From assembly GCA_043818095.1 (NCBI GenBank), contig JBDRGD010000149.1:1-18729 (forward strand): a stretch of DNA of 18,729 nt, written 5' to 3'. Positions 7,429-14,417 of this stretch are shown here, in pieces. This stretch comes from JBDRGD01 sp043818095. GTDB lineage: Bacteria; Chloroflexota; Dehalococcoidia; Dehalococcoidales; RBG-16-60-22. The notes under the pieces were generated by a model that ran no database searches, had not been told where the DNA came from, and saw only the letters and a program-made list of their open reading frames with translations. Both the position numbers and the translations under genes were made by a program. How positions within the stretch are numbered: position 1 is the stretch's first letter; the number at the start of each line of letters is the position of its first letter.

Positions 7429-8244
7429 CTATTCCCCTTCCGGCGCGGTTTCGGCTTCCGCCTCCGGAGTCTCCTCCGTCTTTTTCCCGGCTTTGGCTTT
7501 CTGCCGGGTCTTCTTCTCGGGCTTTGGCGCCTCCGCTTCCGCAACGGGCGCTGCCGCTTCCGCCTCCGGAGTCTCCTCCGTCTTTTTCTCGGCTTTGGCT
7601 TTCTTCCGGGTCTTCTTCTCGGGCTTTGGTGCCTCCGCTTCCGCAACGGGCGCTGCCGCTTCCGCCTCCGGAGTCTCCTCCGTCTTTTTCCCGGCTTTGG
7701 CTTTCTTCCGCGTCTTCTTTTCCTTCTTGGGGGCTTCGGCTGCCTCGCCTTCCGTCTCGGCCAGCACCGCTTCCACGAGGGATTCCTCGGCCTTCGCATC
7801 CTCGGCAACGACGGTTATCTTGATGGTCGTGGTGACGTCTTTGTAGAGCTTGACTTCGACCTCGTGGGTGCCCAGCTGCCGGATAGGCTCATCGAGCTCG
7901 ACCTTTCTCTTGTCGATTATCTGCCCCGCCAGCTTGCTCAGTTCCTCGGCGATGGCGCCGCTGGTGATGGACCCGTAAAGCCGGTCCTTGGTGCCCGCGC
8001 GGGCCTGCACGGTAATCTCCTGGCCGTTCAGCTTCTGCGCCAGCGCTTCCATCTCTGACCTCGTCTGGGCTTCACGCTGGGCCTTCACTTTGAGTCGGGC
8101 AGCGACCAGGTGCGAGGTATGGGAGCCGGGCAGCACCGCCAGCTTGCGCGGCAGCAGGTAGTTCCGCCCGTAGCCGTTCTTGACCTCTTTGGTTTCCCCG
8201 ATGTCGGCGACATTCGGGACGTCTTCGATAAAAATAACCTTCAC
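7429..8244 (-). CDS. rplI: 50S ribosomal protein L9 with repeat-bearing C-terminal extension
   Basis: 271 residues against about 150 for typical L9. Residues 1-149 are a full L9: the N-terminal RNA-binding domain with K-V-I-F-I-E-D-V, N-G-Y-G-R-N-Y-L-L-P and K-L-A-V, the long connecting helix, and the C-domain. L9 binds 23S rRNA near the L1 stalk and affects frame maintenance. From about residue 150 there is an acidic linker, then three 34-residue units (172-205, 206-239 and a 32-residue last one). Each unit is a Lys-rich P-x-x-E-K-K-T-R-x-K-A-K-A block followed by a Glu/Ala/Pro block. The start is a GTG at 8244 with AAAGGAG six bases upstream. It leads the replication gene group and has its own candidate promoter. 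The tail is probably disordered. Confidence 0.96.
   Translation of the reverse strand: MKVIFIEDVPNVADIGETKEVKNGYGRNYLLPRKLAVLPGSHTSHLVAARLKVKAQREAQTRSEMEALAQKLNGQEITVQARAGTKDRLYGSITSGAIAEELSKLAGQIIDKRKVELDEPIRQLGTHEVEVKLYKDVTTTIKITVVAEDAKAEESLVEAVLAETEGEAAEAPKKEKKTRKKAKAGKKTEETPEAEAAAPVAEAEAPKPEKKTRKKAKAEKKTEETPEAEAAAPVAEAEAPKPEKKTRQKAKAGKKTEETPEAEAETAPEGE
7432..7731 (-). repeat. three in-frame 102-bp tandem repeats inside rplI
   Basis: The 3' part of rplI is made of units at 7731-7630, 7629-7528 and 7527-7432, the last shortened by two codons before the stop. The units are almost identical at the nucleotide level, including silent positions; for example the 20-base block starting CCTCCGGAGT recurs at 7461, 7563 and 7665, exactly 102 bases apart. 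Such near identity points to recent slippage or recombination expansion and predicts copy-number variation between strains. Confidence 0.95.
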
Positions 8245-8250
8245 TATTCT

Positions 8251-8271
8251 CTCCTTTGCCCCCTCATTATA
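8251..8271 (-). promoter_or_regulatory. extended -10 promoter and ribosome site for rplI-dnaB operon
   Basis: On the minus strand a perfect TATAAT occupies 8271-8266, preceded by TG one base away, which makes an extended -10 element. No good -35 hexamer is seen at 16-18 bases. Transcription would start about 8259, giving a very short leader that still includes AAAGGAG at 8257-8251. The gap lies between trxB and rplI and is the only sizeable break in the minus-strand train before the loader/AOR gap, so an internal promoter here is plausible. Confidence 0.5.
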
Positions 8272-8324
8272 GCACCATTTTCAAGTCATCCGGTGTTTGC
8301 CGGTGATGAAATTTCCGGGAAAAA

Positions 8325-9254
8325 TCAGGCATTTTCCTCCAGGTAGTGCGCCACGGACATCGCCGCCATGGCGCCGTCACCGGCAGCGGTAATGACCTGC
8401 CACCCGGACCCGCTGCGGATGTCCCCCGCCGCGAAAACGCCGGGGATATTCGTGGCCATATGGGCGTCCGCGAGGACGCTGCCCCGTCCATCCAGCGGGA
8501 CCGCCCCCTGGAGAAATGCTGTGTTGGGGACGAGCCCCACGGCGATAAAAACGCCGTCCACCGCCATGGTGGACTCCTCGTTACTTTTCACGTTGCGCAG
8601 CTTGAGCTTTTCCACGAAGTCCCCGCCGCTGATTTCCATGACCACCGTGTCCCAGAGGAAGCTGATTTTCGGCTCGGCGAAGGCGCGCTCCTGGACGACG
8701 CGGGTCGCCCGCAGCTGGTCCCGCCGGTGGATGATGACCACCTTGGCGGCGAACTTGGCGAGGTGCAGGGCCTCCGTGATGGCGGCATTGCCGCCGCCCA
8801 CCACCGCCACCGTCTTCTCCGGGAAGAAGGCGGCATCGCACGTAGCGCAGAAGGACACCCCCCGCCCGACGTACTGGTCTTCCCCGGGGACGTCCAGCTT
8901 CTGCCGCTCTGCGCCGCTGGCGATGACCACCGCGCGCGCCGTGAAATCGCCGGAACCGGTCTTAATGATCTTAGGCTTGGCCGGCAGGTCGAGGCCGGTG
9001 ACGTCGGCCATTACCGTCTCCAGCCCGTATTTCGTCGCCTGCTCGTGCATCTGCTTCGTCAGTTGTTCTCCGCTGATACCCGCGGAAAAGCCGGGGTAGT
9101 TCTCTACCTGCTCCGTGTTTAATATCTGCCCGCCGATGATGGCCCGCTCCAGCAGCAGGCTGCGGAAACGGTCCCTGGCGGTATAGATGGCGGCGCTCAG
9201 CCCCGCGGGGCCACCACCGATAATCACCACGTCGTATGTGTCTTTCGCGCTCAC
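8325..9254 (-). CDS. trxB: thioredoxin reductase
   Basis: 309 residues, standard low-molecular-weight form. It passes electrons from NADPH through FAD and a disulphide to thioredoxin. The FAD-binding G-G-G-P-A-G motif is at 13-18, the redox pair Cys136-A-T-Cys139 is followed by D-A-A-F-F, the NADPH-binding G-G-G-N-A-A and H-R-R-D motifs follow, and the C-terminal A-A-G-D-I-R FAD motif is intact. The H-R-R pattern favours NADPH. The GTG start at 9254 comes two bases after the trxA stop, with GGAG inside the end of trxA as its ribosome site, so it is coupled to trxA. A ferredoxin-dependent relative cannot be excluded, but nothing here suggests it. Confidence 0.96.
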   Translation of the reverse strand: MSAKDTYDVVIIGGGPAGLSAAIYTARDRFRSLLLERAIIGGQILNTEQVENYPGFSAGISGEQLTKQMHEQATKYGLETVMADVTGLDLPAKPKIIKTGSGDFTARAVVIASGAERQKLDVPGEDQYVGRGVSFCATCDAAFFPEKTVAVVGGGNAAITEALHLAKFAAKVVIIHRRDQLRATRVVQERAFAEPKISFLWDTVVMEISGGDFVEKLKLRNVKSNEESTMAVDGVFIAVGLVPNTAFLQGAVPLDGRGSVLADAHMATNIPGVFAAGDIRSGSGWQVITAAGDGAMAAMSVAHYLEENA

Positions 9255-9256
9255 GG

Positions 9257-9583
9257 CTACTCCAGCGCCGCGTCGAGACTGCGCTGCATCTCCGCCTTGG
9301 GTTTAAAACCCACGACGTTAAACGCGGGTTTGCCTTCTTTGAAGAGGATCAGCGTCGGGATTCCCATGACTCCGTATTTGCTGGCAATCTGTGGATTTTC
9401 ATCGACGTTGACCTTGCCGAAGCTGACCTTGCCTTCGTATTCCTCGGCCAGCTCATCCACAATCGGCGCCACCATGCGGCACGGGCCGCACCACGGCGCC
9501 CAGAAGTCCACCAGCACGGGCGCCTTCGCGTCCAGGACGAACTTCTGGAAATTGGCATCGTCAATCGCTACTGGCTTGCTCAT
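9257..9583 (-). CDS. trxA: thioredoxin
   Basis: 108 residues, the classic thioredoxin size. The active site W-C-G-P-C has Cys32 and Cys35, the cis-proline loop G-I-P-T has Pro76, and the buried Asp is present in V-D-F-W-A-P-W. It reduces protein disulphides in the cytoplasm and is recharged by the reductase encoded immediately downstream. I chose the ATG at 9583 because GGGAGG lies six bases before it and it gives the family N-terminus; the frame is open further upstream but only as non-homologous sequence inside plsX. Its first 23 bases overlap the 3' end of plsX in another frame. Confidence 0.97.
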   Translation of the reverse strand: MSKPVAIDDANFQKFVLDAKAPVLVDFWAPWCGPCRMVAPIVDELAEEYEGKVSFGKVNVDENPQIASKYGVMGIPTLILFKEGKPAFNVVGFKPKAEMQRSLDAALE

Positions 9584-10574
9584 AGCTTCCCTCCCTGATT
9601 CTGTCGATGATATGCTGTTCCACGGTCTCCTTCGCCAGGCTGATGGCGTTCTTGATGGCTTTCGCCTGGCTGCGCCCGTGGGCGATGATGACGTTTCCTT
9701 CCACTCCGAGCAGGCAGGCACCCCCGTATTCCGTGTAGTCCATGCTCTTTACCCAGGAGCCCAGCCCCACGTCGCGGAGGAGGTCGCGCCCGCGGAGGTG
9801 CGAGGCATGGGAAAAGATATGCCCGATCTGCCGCACCGATTTCAGGAAATTATCGTTCAGGCCCTCGATGGTCTTGATGACCACGTTGCCGGTAAAGCCG
9901 TCGGTGACAATCACGTCGGCGCTTTTCCGGAGGATATCCTGTCCCTCGATGTTGCCCATAAACTTGACGCCCTTCATCTTCTTGAGCAGGGGATAGGTCT
10001 CCTGCATCAGGCGGTTGCCCTTCCCCGCCTCGCCGCCGTTGTTCAGCAGCGCCACCCGGGGCGTTTCCAGGTCGAGGAGATAGCGGCTGTAGGTCGCCCC
10101 CAGCTGGGCGAACTGCACCAGGTGGTACGGCCGGCAGTCAGCGTTCGCCCCGGCGTCCACCAGCAGGGCGGGTATCGAGGGGCGGGTGTCCAGGAAGCAG
10201 CCGATGGCCGGGCGTTCCACTCCTTTCACCACCCCCAGGTTGAATATCGCCGCGCTGAGCACTGCCCCGGTGTTCCCGGCGGAGACGAAGGCGTCCGCTT
10301 TCCCGTCCCGGATCAGGTTGATGCCGATGACGATCGAGGAACGGGGCTTGCTGCGTATCGCCTTCACGGGGTGCTCGTCGAAATCGATGGTCTGGGGGGC
10401 ATCGACAATGGAGATTCCCGCCTTCTGCAGCTGCTTCCCCATGAGGACATGGAGCACATTCCGCCTGCCCACCAGGGCAATGTCGATATTGAATTCGCTG
10501 GCGGCTTTGATGGCGCCCTTCACTATCTCGTGAGGGGCGTAGTCGCCGCCCGCGGCATCAACGGCAATAATCAT
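9561..10574 (-). CDS. plsX: phosphate acyltransferase PlsX
   Basis: 337 residues, normal length. PlsX makes acyl-phosphate from acyl-ACP, the substrate PlsY then uses to acylate glycerol-3-phosphate in phospholipid synthesis; it is a peripheral membrane enzyme. Signatures are A-V-D-A-A-G-G-D at the N-terminus, S-A-G-N-T-G-A, an N-N-G-G-E-A-G-K-G-N segment, T-D-G-F-T-G-N-V-V-I-K and D-Y-T-E-Y-G-G-A near the end. The ATG at 10574 has GAGG six bases upstream. It overlaps the end of the activase gene by 17 bases and trxA by 23. The usual fabD/fabH/acpP neighbours are absent, so PlsX has been placed in an unusual operon. Confidence 0.97.
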   Translation of the reverse strand: MIIAVDAAGGDYAPHEIVKGAIKAASEFNIDIALVGRRNVLHVLMGKQLQKAGISIVDAPQTIDFDEHPVKAIRSKPRSSIVIGINLIRDGKADAFVSAGNTGAVLSAAIFNLGVVKGVERPAIGCFLDTRPSIPALLVDAGANADCRPYHLVQFAQLGATYSRYLLDLETPRVALLNNGGEAGKGNRLMQETYPLLKKMKGVKFMGNIEGQDILRKSADVIVTDGFTGNVVIKTIEGLNDNFLKSVRQIGHIFSHASHLRGRDLLRDVGLGSWVKSMDYTEYGGACLLGVEGNVIIAHGRSQAKAIKNAISLAKETVEQHIIDRIREGSYEQASSD

Positions 10575-11559
10575 GGCATTCCTCTAATTTCCCGGCGTTT
10601 CTTTCTCCGCCGTAAGCCTCGCAGCGCCCGCCCCAGCTCCCCAGCGTCAGGGTGCCCGCGGACAGCTGCTCGATTTCACATTGAGCGGGGCATTCCCGGC
10701 AGGTGACGGTCTCCATGCGGTAGTCGTCATCGCCGGCGGCAAAACCGCGGAAACCGCTGTCCCTCCCCTTATTATTCAACATTTCCTCCCGCACGAGCAA
10801 GGCGGCCCCGATGGCGCCGCTGACCTCGTGGTGCGCCGGCACCACGACCGGCGTCTCCAAAGCTTCCTCCAGCGCGCGCACGATGCCCCGGTTGAAAGCC
10901 ACCCCGCCCTGGAAGACCACCGGCGGCAGTAGCTCTTTCCCCCGGCCCACGTCATGCAGGTAGTTGCCCACCAGCGTCCGGCACAGCCCGTAGATAATAT
11001 CCGCCACCGCCCGCCCTGTCTGCTGCTGGTGCACCATGTCCGATTCCGCGAAGACGGTGCACCGGGCATGGATGCGCGCCGGATGACGGCTGCGGAGCGC
11101 CTGCTCGCTGAAGTCCTCCAGGCTGAGGTTAAGCCGCCGCGCCTGGTGCTCCAGGAAACTGCCCGTACCGGCGGCACAGACCGTATTCATCCCGAAATCG
11201 CTCACCATGCCCCCGCGGAGGATAATCATCTTGCTGTCCTGCCCCCCGATTTCCACCACCGTCTGCGCCTCCGGGAGCGCGTGGAGAGCGCCCCGGGCGT
11301 GGCAGGTAATCTCGTTCTTCACCGTGTCCGCTCCCACCATAGCACCGGCAATACTGCGGGCGCTGCCCGTGGTCGCTACGCCGCCGATTCCCATCCCCGC
11401 CGGTATTTCCTCCCGCAGCCGGCGCAGCCCCTGCGCCACCATCGCCACGGGGTTTCCCTGCGTGGGCAGATATAGCTTGCGGACGAGCGCGCCGCCGGCG
11501 TCGAGCAGGGCGAACTTGGTGGTCGCCGCGCCGACATCGATTCCCAGGTAGCCTTTCAT
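10558..11559 (-). CDS. acyl-CoA dehydratase activase (HgdC/BadF-BcrA ATPase family)
   Basis: 333 residues. The ASKHA-fold ATPase begins M-K-G-Y-L-G-I-D-V-G-A-A-T-T-K and has V-E-I-G-G-Q-D-S-K at 102-110. Cys128 in N-x-V-C-A-A-G-T-G and Cys167 in A-R-C-T-V-F-A-E-S-D match the two cysteines that in HgdC hold one 4Fe-4S cluster between subunits. Such proteins use ATP to inject one low-potential electron into 2-hydroxyacyl-CoA dehydratases or benzoyl-CoA reductases. After the ATPase, residues 287-313 carry C-x2-C-x3-C and a G-G-R-C-E motif, resembling the cysteine module found in the large fused activase proteins. No dehydratase gene is in the window, so the partner is unknown. The ATG at 11559 overlaps the upstream TGA as ATGA, and the 3' end overlaps plsX. 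Confidence 0.92.
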   Translation of the reverse strand: MKGYLGIDVGAATTKFALLDAGGALVRKLYLPTQGNPVAMVAQGLRRLREEIPAGMGIGGVATTGSARSIAGAMVGADTVKNEITCHARGALHALPEAQTVVEIGGQDSKMIILRGGMVSDFGMNTVCAAGTGSFLEHQARRLNLSLEDFSEQALRSRHPARIHARCTVFAESDMVHQQQTGRAVADIIYGLCRTLVGNYLHDVGRGKELLPPVVFQGGVAFNRGIVRALEEALETPVVVPAHHEVSGAIGAALLVREEMLNNKGRDSGFRGFAAGDDDYRMETVTCRECPAQCEIEQLSAGTLTLGSWGGRCEAYGGERNAGKLEECHDYCR

Positions 11560-12737
11560 CGTCCCCGCTTCCCCCGGAAAAACTCCTCACGCACCCGGGT
11601 GAGATTATCGGGGCTCGCCAGCAGGTCGACCACCGTCAGCGCCATCGCTTTGAGGGCATCCATCATGCCCTTCATCCCCGCCCCGGAAGCCGCCGCCTGG
11701 GCGAACTCCGGGGAGTGGAGCAGGACCTTCTTCGGCGCCACGGCCACGGAGGGGTGAATCGCCGGGACCAGCTGGCTGACGTTCCCCATGTCGCTGCTGC
11801 CGAAGCTGCGGCCGGGGTCCTCCAGGGACACGCGGCGTCCCAGCGACTGCATATTCGCGCGGAAAAGGCGCGCCAGCGTCATGTTGTTCCGCATGGCGGC
11901 GTAGGCGGCCGGTCCCCAGTGGTATTCCAGCCGGGCGCCGGTAGCGGCGGCGGCCCCCTGAAAGCAGCTCAAAACCCTTTCCTGGAGCTCCTGGAGGTAG
12001 GCGTCGTCCTCCGCCCGCACGATAAAGCTGCCCGCGCTGTGGGACGGCACGATGTTCGGGGCTTCCCCGCCGTCGGTAATGATGCCGTGAATGCGCGCCC
12101 CGCTGCGGATGTGCTGGCGCAGGGCGTTAATCCCGGCGAAAGAAAGCAGCATCGCCTCCAGGGCATTGATACCCCGCTCCGGCCTCGCCGCAGCATGCGC
12201 TGCCCGCCCGAAAAATTCTACCTCGAGGGTCTGGCAGGCGAGGAACTCGGTGGTCGCCGTGTCGATGACCCCCGGGTGCACCTCCATCGCCAGGGTCACG
12301 TCCGTGAAGGCGCCCCGCTGCGCCATCATAATCTTGCCGCCGTAAAGCTCCTCGGCGGGAGTGCCCAGCACCATGACCGTGCCCCCGCAGGTGTCCAAGA
12401 CCTTTTTCAGCGCTACCGCCGCCCCCACGGAGCTTGCCGCGATGAGGTTATGCCCGCAGGCGTGTCCCAGCTTGGGGAGGGCGTCGTATTCCGCCAGCAG
12501 GGCGATGACCGGCTCCCCCTTGCCGTAACGCGCGCGGAAAGCGGTCTCCATCTCCCAGAGGCCGGTGCGGACCTCGAAGCCATGGGTTTTCAGGTATTCG
12601 GACAGCCAGCCCGCGGCCTTTACCTCGTGGAAACCCGGCTCCGGGTGCTCGTGTATCTTCAGGCTCAAAGCGGTGAGCTCTTCCCGGAGGGCATCGGCGG
12701 CGGACAGCGCGGCGGCTTTCAGTGCTTTCTCGTCCAC
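11556..12737 (-). CDS. M20 family metallo-amidohydrolase (PM20D2/AbgB-like)
   Basis: 393 residues. Zn-dependent M20 peptidases and amidohydrolases cleave peptides, N-acyl amino acids or aminobenzoyl-glutamate. Metal-site motifs visible are G-H-A-C-G-H-N at 91-97, T-P-A-E-E at 126-130 with the catalytic and metal glutamates, E-V-H-P-G with His154, and a late L-L-H-S-P-E-F segment. The G-H-A-C-G-H-N-L signature is typical of the PM20D2/aminobenzoyl-glutamate subgroup, but the substrate is not determined by it. The GTG start at 12737 is the first possible start because an in-frame stop lies two codons upstream; its ribosome site is weak. It is the first gene of the minus-strand train and is coupled by an ATGA overlap to the activase. 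Internal Leu/Val starts cannot be excluded. Confidence 0.92.
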   Translation of the reverse strand: MDEKALKAAALSAADALREELTALSLKIHEHPEPGFHEVKAAGWLSEYLKTHGFEVRTGLWEMETAFRARYGKGEPVIALLAEYDALPKLGHACGHNLIAASSVGAAVALKKVLDTCGGTVMVLGTPAEELYGGKIMMAQRGAFTDVTLAMEVHPGVIDTATTEFLACQTLEVEFFGRAAHAAARPERGINALEAMLLSFAGINALRQHIRSGARIHGIITDGGEAPNIVPSHSAGSFIVRAEDDAYLQELQERVLSCFQGAAAATGARLEYHWGPAAYAAMRNNMTLARLFRANMQSLGRRVSLEDPGRSFGSSDMGNVSQLVPAIHPSVAVAPKKVLLHSPEFAQAAASGAGMKGMMDALKAMALTVVDLLASPDNLTRVREEFFRGKRGR

Positions 12738-12781
12738 GGTTTACGCTCGGCACGGCAGTCTTTTCAAGATGATAACTTTCA

Positions 12782-12805
12782 ATTATAGCCCATTGCCCCC
12801 CCGGA
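12782..12805 (-). promoter_or_regulatory. candidate promoter for the M20-activase-plsX-trxAB train
   Basis: On the minus strand a perfect TATAAT lies at 12787-12782, with a G-rich spacer upstream and only a partial -35 (TTG-initial hexamer about 18 bases away). Transcription would begin about 12775, leaving a leader of roughly 38 bases before the GTG. It is back-to-back with the nusA promoter. Confidence 0.45.
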
Positions 12806-12829
12806 GCACAATTTTCGTGTTCGCTCGGG

Positions 12830-12858
12830 TTGCATCGGACTGTGTGTTGTGCTATACT
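12830..12858 (+). promoter_or_regulatory. sigma-70-type promoter of the nusA operon
   Basis: TTGCAT at 12830-12835 and TATACT at 12853-12858 are separated by exactly 17 bases, and TG one base before the -10 makes it an extended -10 as well. Transcription is expected to start near 12865, giving a leader of about 77 bases before nusA. Confidence 0.75.
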
Positions 12859-12882
12859 GCTGATAAAGATAGCGGTTTGATG

Positions 12883-12907
12883 AAGTGGGTTTGATTCCCA
12901 CTTTTTT
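12883..12907 (+). terminator. terminator-like hairpin in the nusA leader
   Basis: A perfect 7-bp stem, AAGTGGG at 12883-12889 and CCCACTT at 12897-12903, closes a 7-base loop and runs straight into T residues (a six-T run at 12902-12907, two of them in the stem). It lies only about 18 bases after the predicted start of transcription and before the nusA start codon, so it would act as an attenuator rather than an operon end. There is no matching T-run on the opposite strand. The stem is short, so efficiency is uncertain. Confidence 0.55.
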
Positions 12908-12941
12908 AATTAGCGGGAATAACGGGAGGGTTTGAACGGGA

Positions 12942-14414
12942 ATGAAGAGCGATTTTTTGCTCGCCATTACGCAGCTCTCGGCAGAGAAAAACCTGCCCAA
13001 AGAGGTGGTACTCAACGCCATCGAATCGGCGCTGGTATCCGCCTACCGTAAGGACAGCTCCTCCCCGAACCAGGAGCTTTCGGTAAGAATCAATCCCAGC
13101 ACGGGCAAGGTGGAGGTCTGGGCGGCCAAGACGGTAGTGGAAGTGCTGACCGACTCCCAGCGGGAAATGACCATGGATGAAGCCAGGCGTTTCAATAAAA
13201 ACGCCCAGCTTGGCGATACCATCATGGAGGAGGTGACGCCGAGCAATGCCGGGCGCATCGCCGCCCAGACGGCAAAGCAGGTCATTCTCCAGCGCCTCCG
13301 CGAAGCGGAGCACAGCGCTATTTTTGAGGAATACGCCAACCGCGAGGGCGACGTCATTACCGGCGTGGTCCAGCGGGTAGAGCCGGGACAGGCATACGTG
13401 GAGTTGGGGAAAATCGAGGCTATTCTTCCTGCCTCGGAGCAGGTGCGCATGGAGCGTTACCGCCCCGGGCAGAAGATGAAGGTCCTCGTGCTGCAGGTGA
13501 CCCATACCCCCAAGGGCGCCCGCGTGGTCCTCTCCCGCTCCCACCCGGACCTGCTGCGCCGGCTCTTCGAGATGGAAATCCCGGAGGTCTTTAACGGGAC
13601 CGTCGAAATCAAGGCGATTGCCCGGGAAGCCGGCTTCCGCAGCAAGGTGGCCGTCGCTGCCCGGCAGGACGGCATCGACCCCGTAGGGTGCTGCGTGGGC
13701 CTGCGCGGCATCCGCATCCAGAACATCGTCAGCGAGCTGAACGGGGAGAAAATCGACGTTATTCTCTGGGACCCGGACCAGGCCTCGTTCATCGCCCACG
13801 CCCTCAGCCCCACGCAGATTGTCAGCGTGCAGCTGAACCACGAGGCGGAGATTGCGACCGTGGTGGTGCCTGACCGGCAGCTTTCCCTGGCCATCGGTAA
13901 AGAGGGACAAAACGCCCGGCTGGCCGCCAAGATGACCGGCTGGCGCATTGATATTAAGAGCGCGTCTTCCGCGGAAGCGGAAAGACTGGCCGCCGCCGCC
14001 GCGGCCGCTCCCGCCGAAGTAGCGGAAGAAGAGGCCGCGCTGCCGGAGGCCGAAGCCGCGCTCGTTGGGGAAGCGGCGGAGCCAGTGAGTGAGATCCCGG
14101 CGGAGATTCCGGATCTCCTCGAGCCCGAGCCCGCCGCCGTGGAGGAAACCGCCGCCGCAGGGACGTCTGCGGTCGAAGAAGAGGTGGAAGCGGTCATCTT
14201 CGAGCCCGTGCCGGTCGTGCAAGAAGCGGGACGGTTGCGCTTCGCCGAGGACATCGGGGAGCTGGGGCGCGGCAAGGGCGTCAACAAGAAGAAGAAAAAG
14301 AAAGCACCCGTCCGGGAGACCAAGCGGGAGACCAAGGAAGAGGGTGTCAAGATGAAGAAGGCAACGCGCGCTACCCGCATCGAGGTGCCGGACGAAGAGG
14401 ACTTGTTTGAGTAG
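12942..14414 (+). CDS. nusA: transcription termination/antitermination factor NusA
   Basis: 490 residues. NusA binds RNA polymerase and nascent RNA and modulates pausing, termination and antitermination. The N-terminal polymerase-binding domain (from M-K-S-D-F-L-L-A-I) leads into the S1 domain (G-D-V-I-T-G-V-V near 137), then KH1 and KH2 (G-x-x-G loop in A-I-G-K-E-G-Q-N). After about residue 345 comes a 145-residue tail: Ala/Glu-rich, then a short conserved-looking patch F-A-E-D-I-G-E-L-G, a run of six lysines and an acidic end. This tail shows no resemblance to the E. coli acidic repeats and is probably disordered. The ATG at 12942 follows an ACGGGA site, with GGGAGG further up. rimP, usually just upstream, is missing; nusA is first in its operon. 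Confidence 0.97.
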   Translation: MKSDFLLAITQLSAEKNLPKEVVLNAIESALVSAYRKDSSSPNQELSVRINPSTGKVEVWAAKTVVEVLTDSQREMTMDEARRFNKNAQLGDTIMEEVTPSNAGRIAAQTAKQVILQRLREAEHSAIFEEYANREGDVITGVVQRVEPGQAYVELGKIEAILPASEQVRMERYRPGQKMKVLVLQVTHTPKGARVVLSRSHPDLLRRLFEMEIPEVFNGTVEIKAIAREAGFRSKVAVAARQDGIDPVGCCVGLRGIRIQNIVSELNGEKIDVILWDPDQASFIAHALSPTQIVSVQLNHEAEIATVVVPDRQLSLAIGKEGQNARLAAKMTGWRIDIKSASSAEAERLAAAAAAAPAEVAEEEAALPEAEAALVGEAAEPVSEIPAEIPDLLEPEPAAVEETAAAGTSAVEEEVEAVIFEPVPVVQEAGRLRFAEDIGELGRGKGVNKKKKKKAPVRETKRETKEEGVKMKKATRATRIEVPDEEDLFE

Positions 14415-14417
14415 GAC

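Noticed and set aside
7432..7731. CRISPR-like repeat array
   Set aside because: Units are 102 bp, contiguous with no spacers, and in frame within rplI.
6619..8058. + strand open frame of 479 codons with hydrophobic repeats
   Set aside because: Its repeats are simply the reverse of the rplI tandem repeats and it spans the dnaB-rplI junction; it is not a membrane protein gene.
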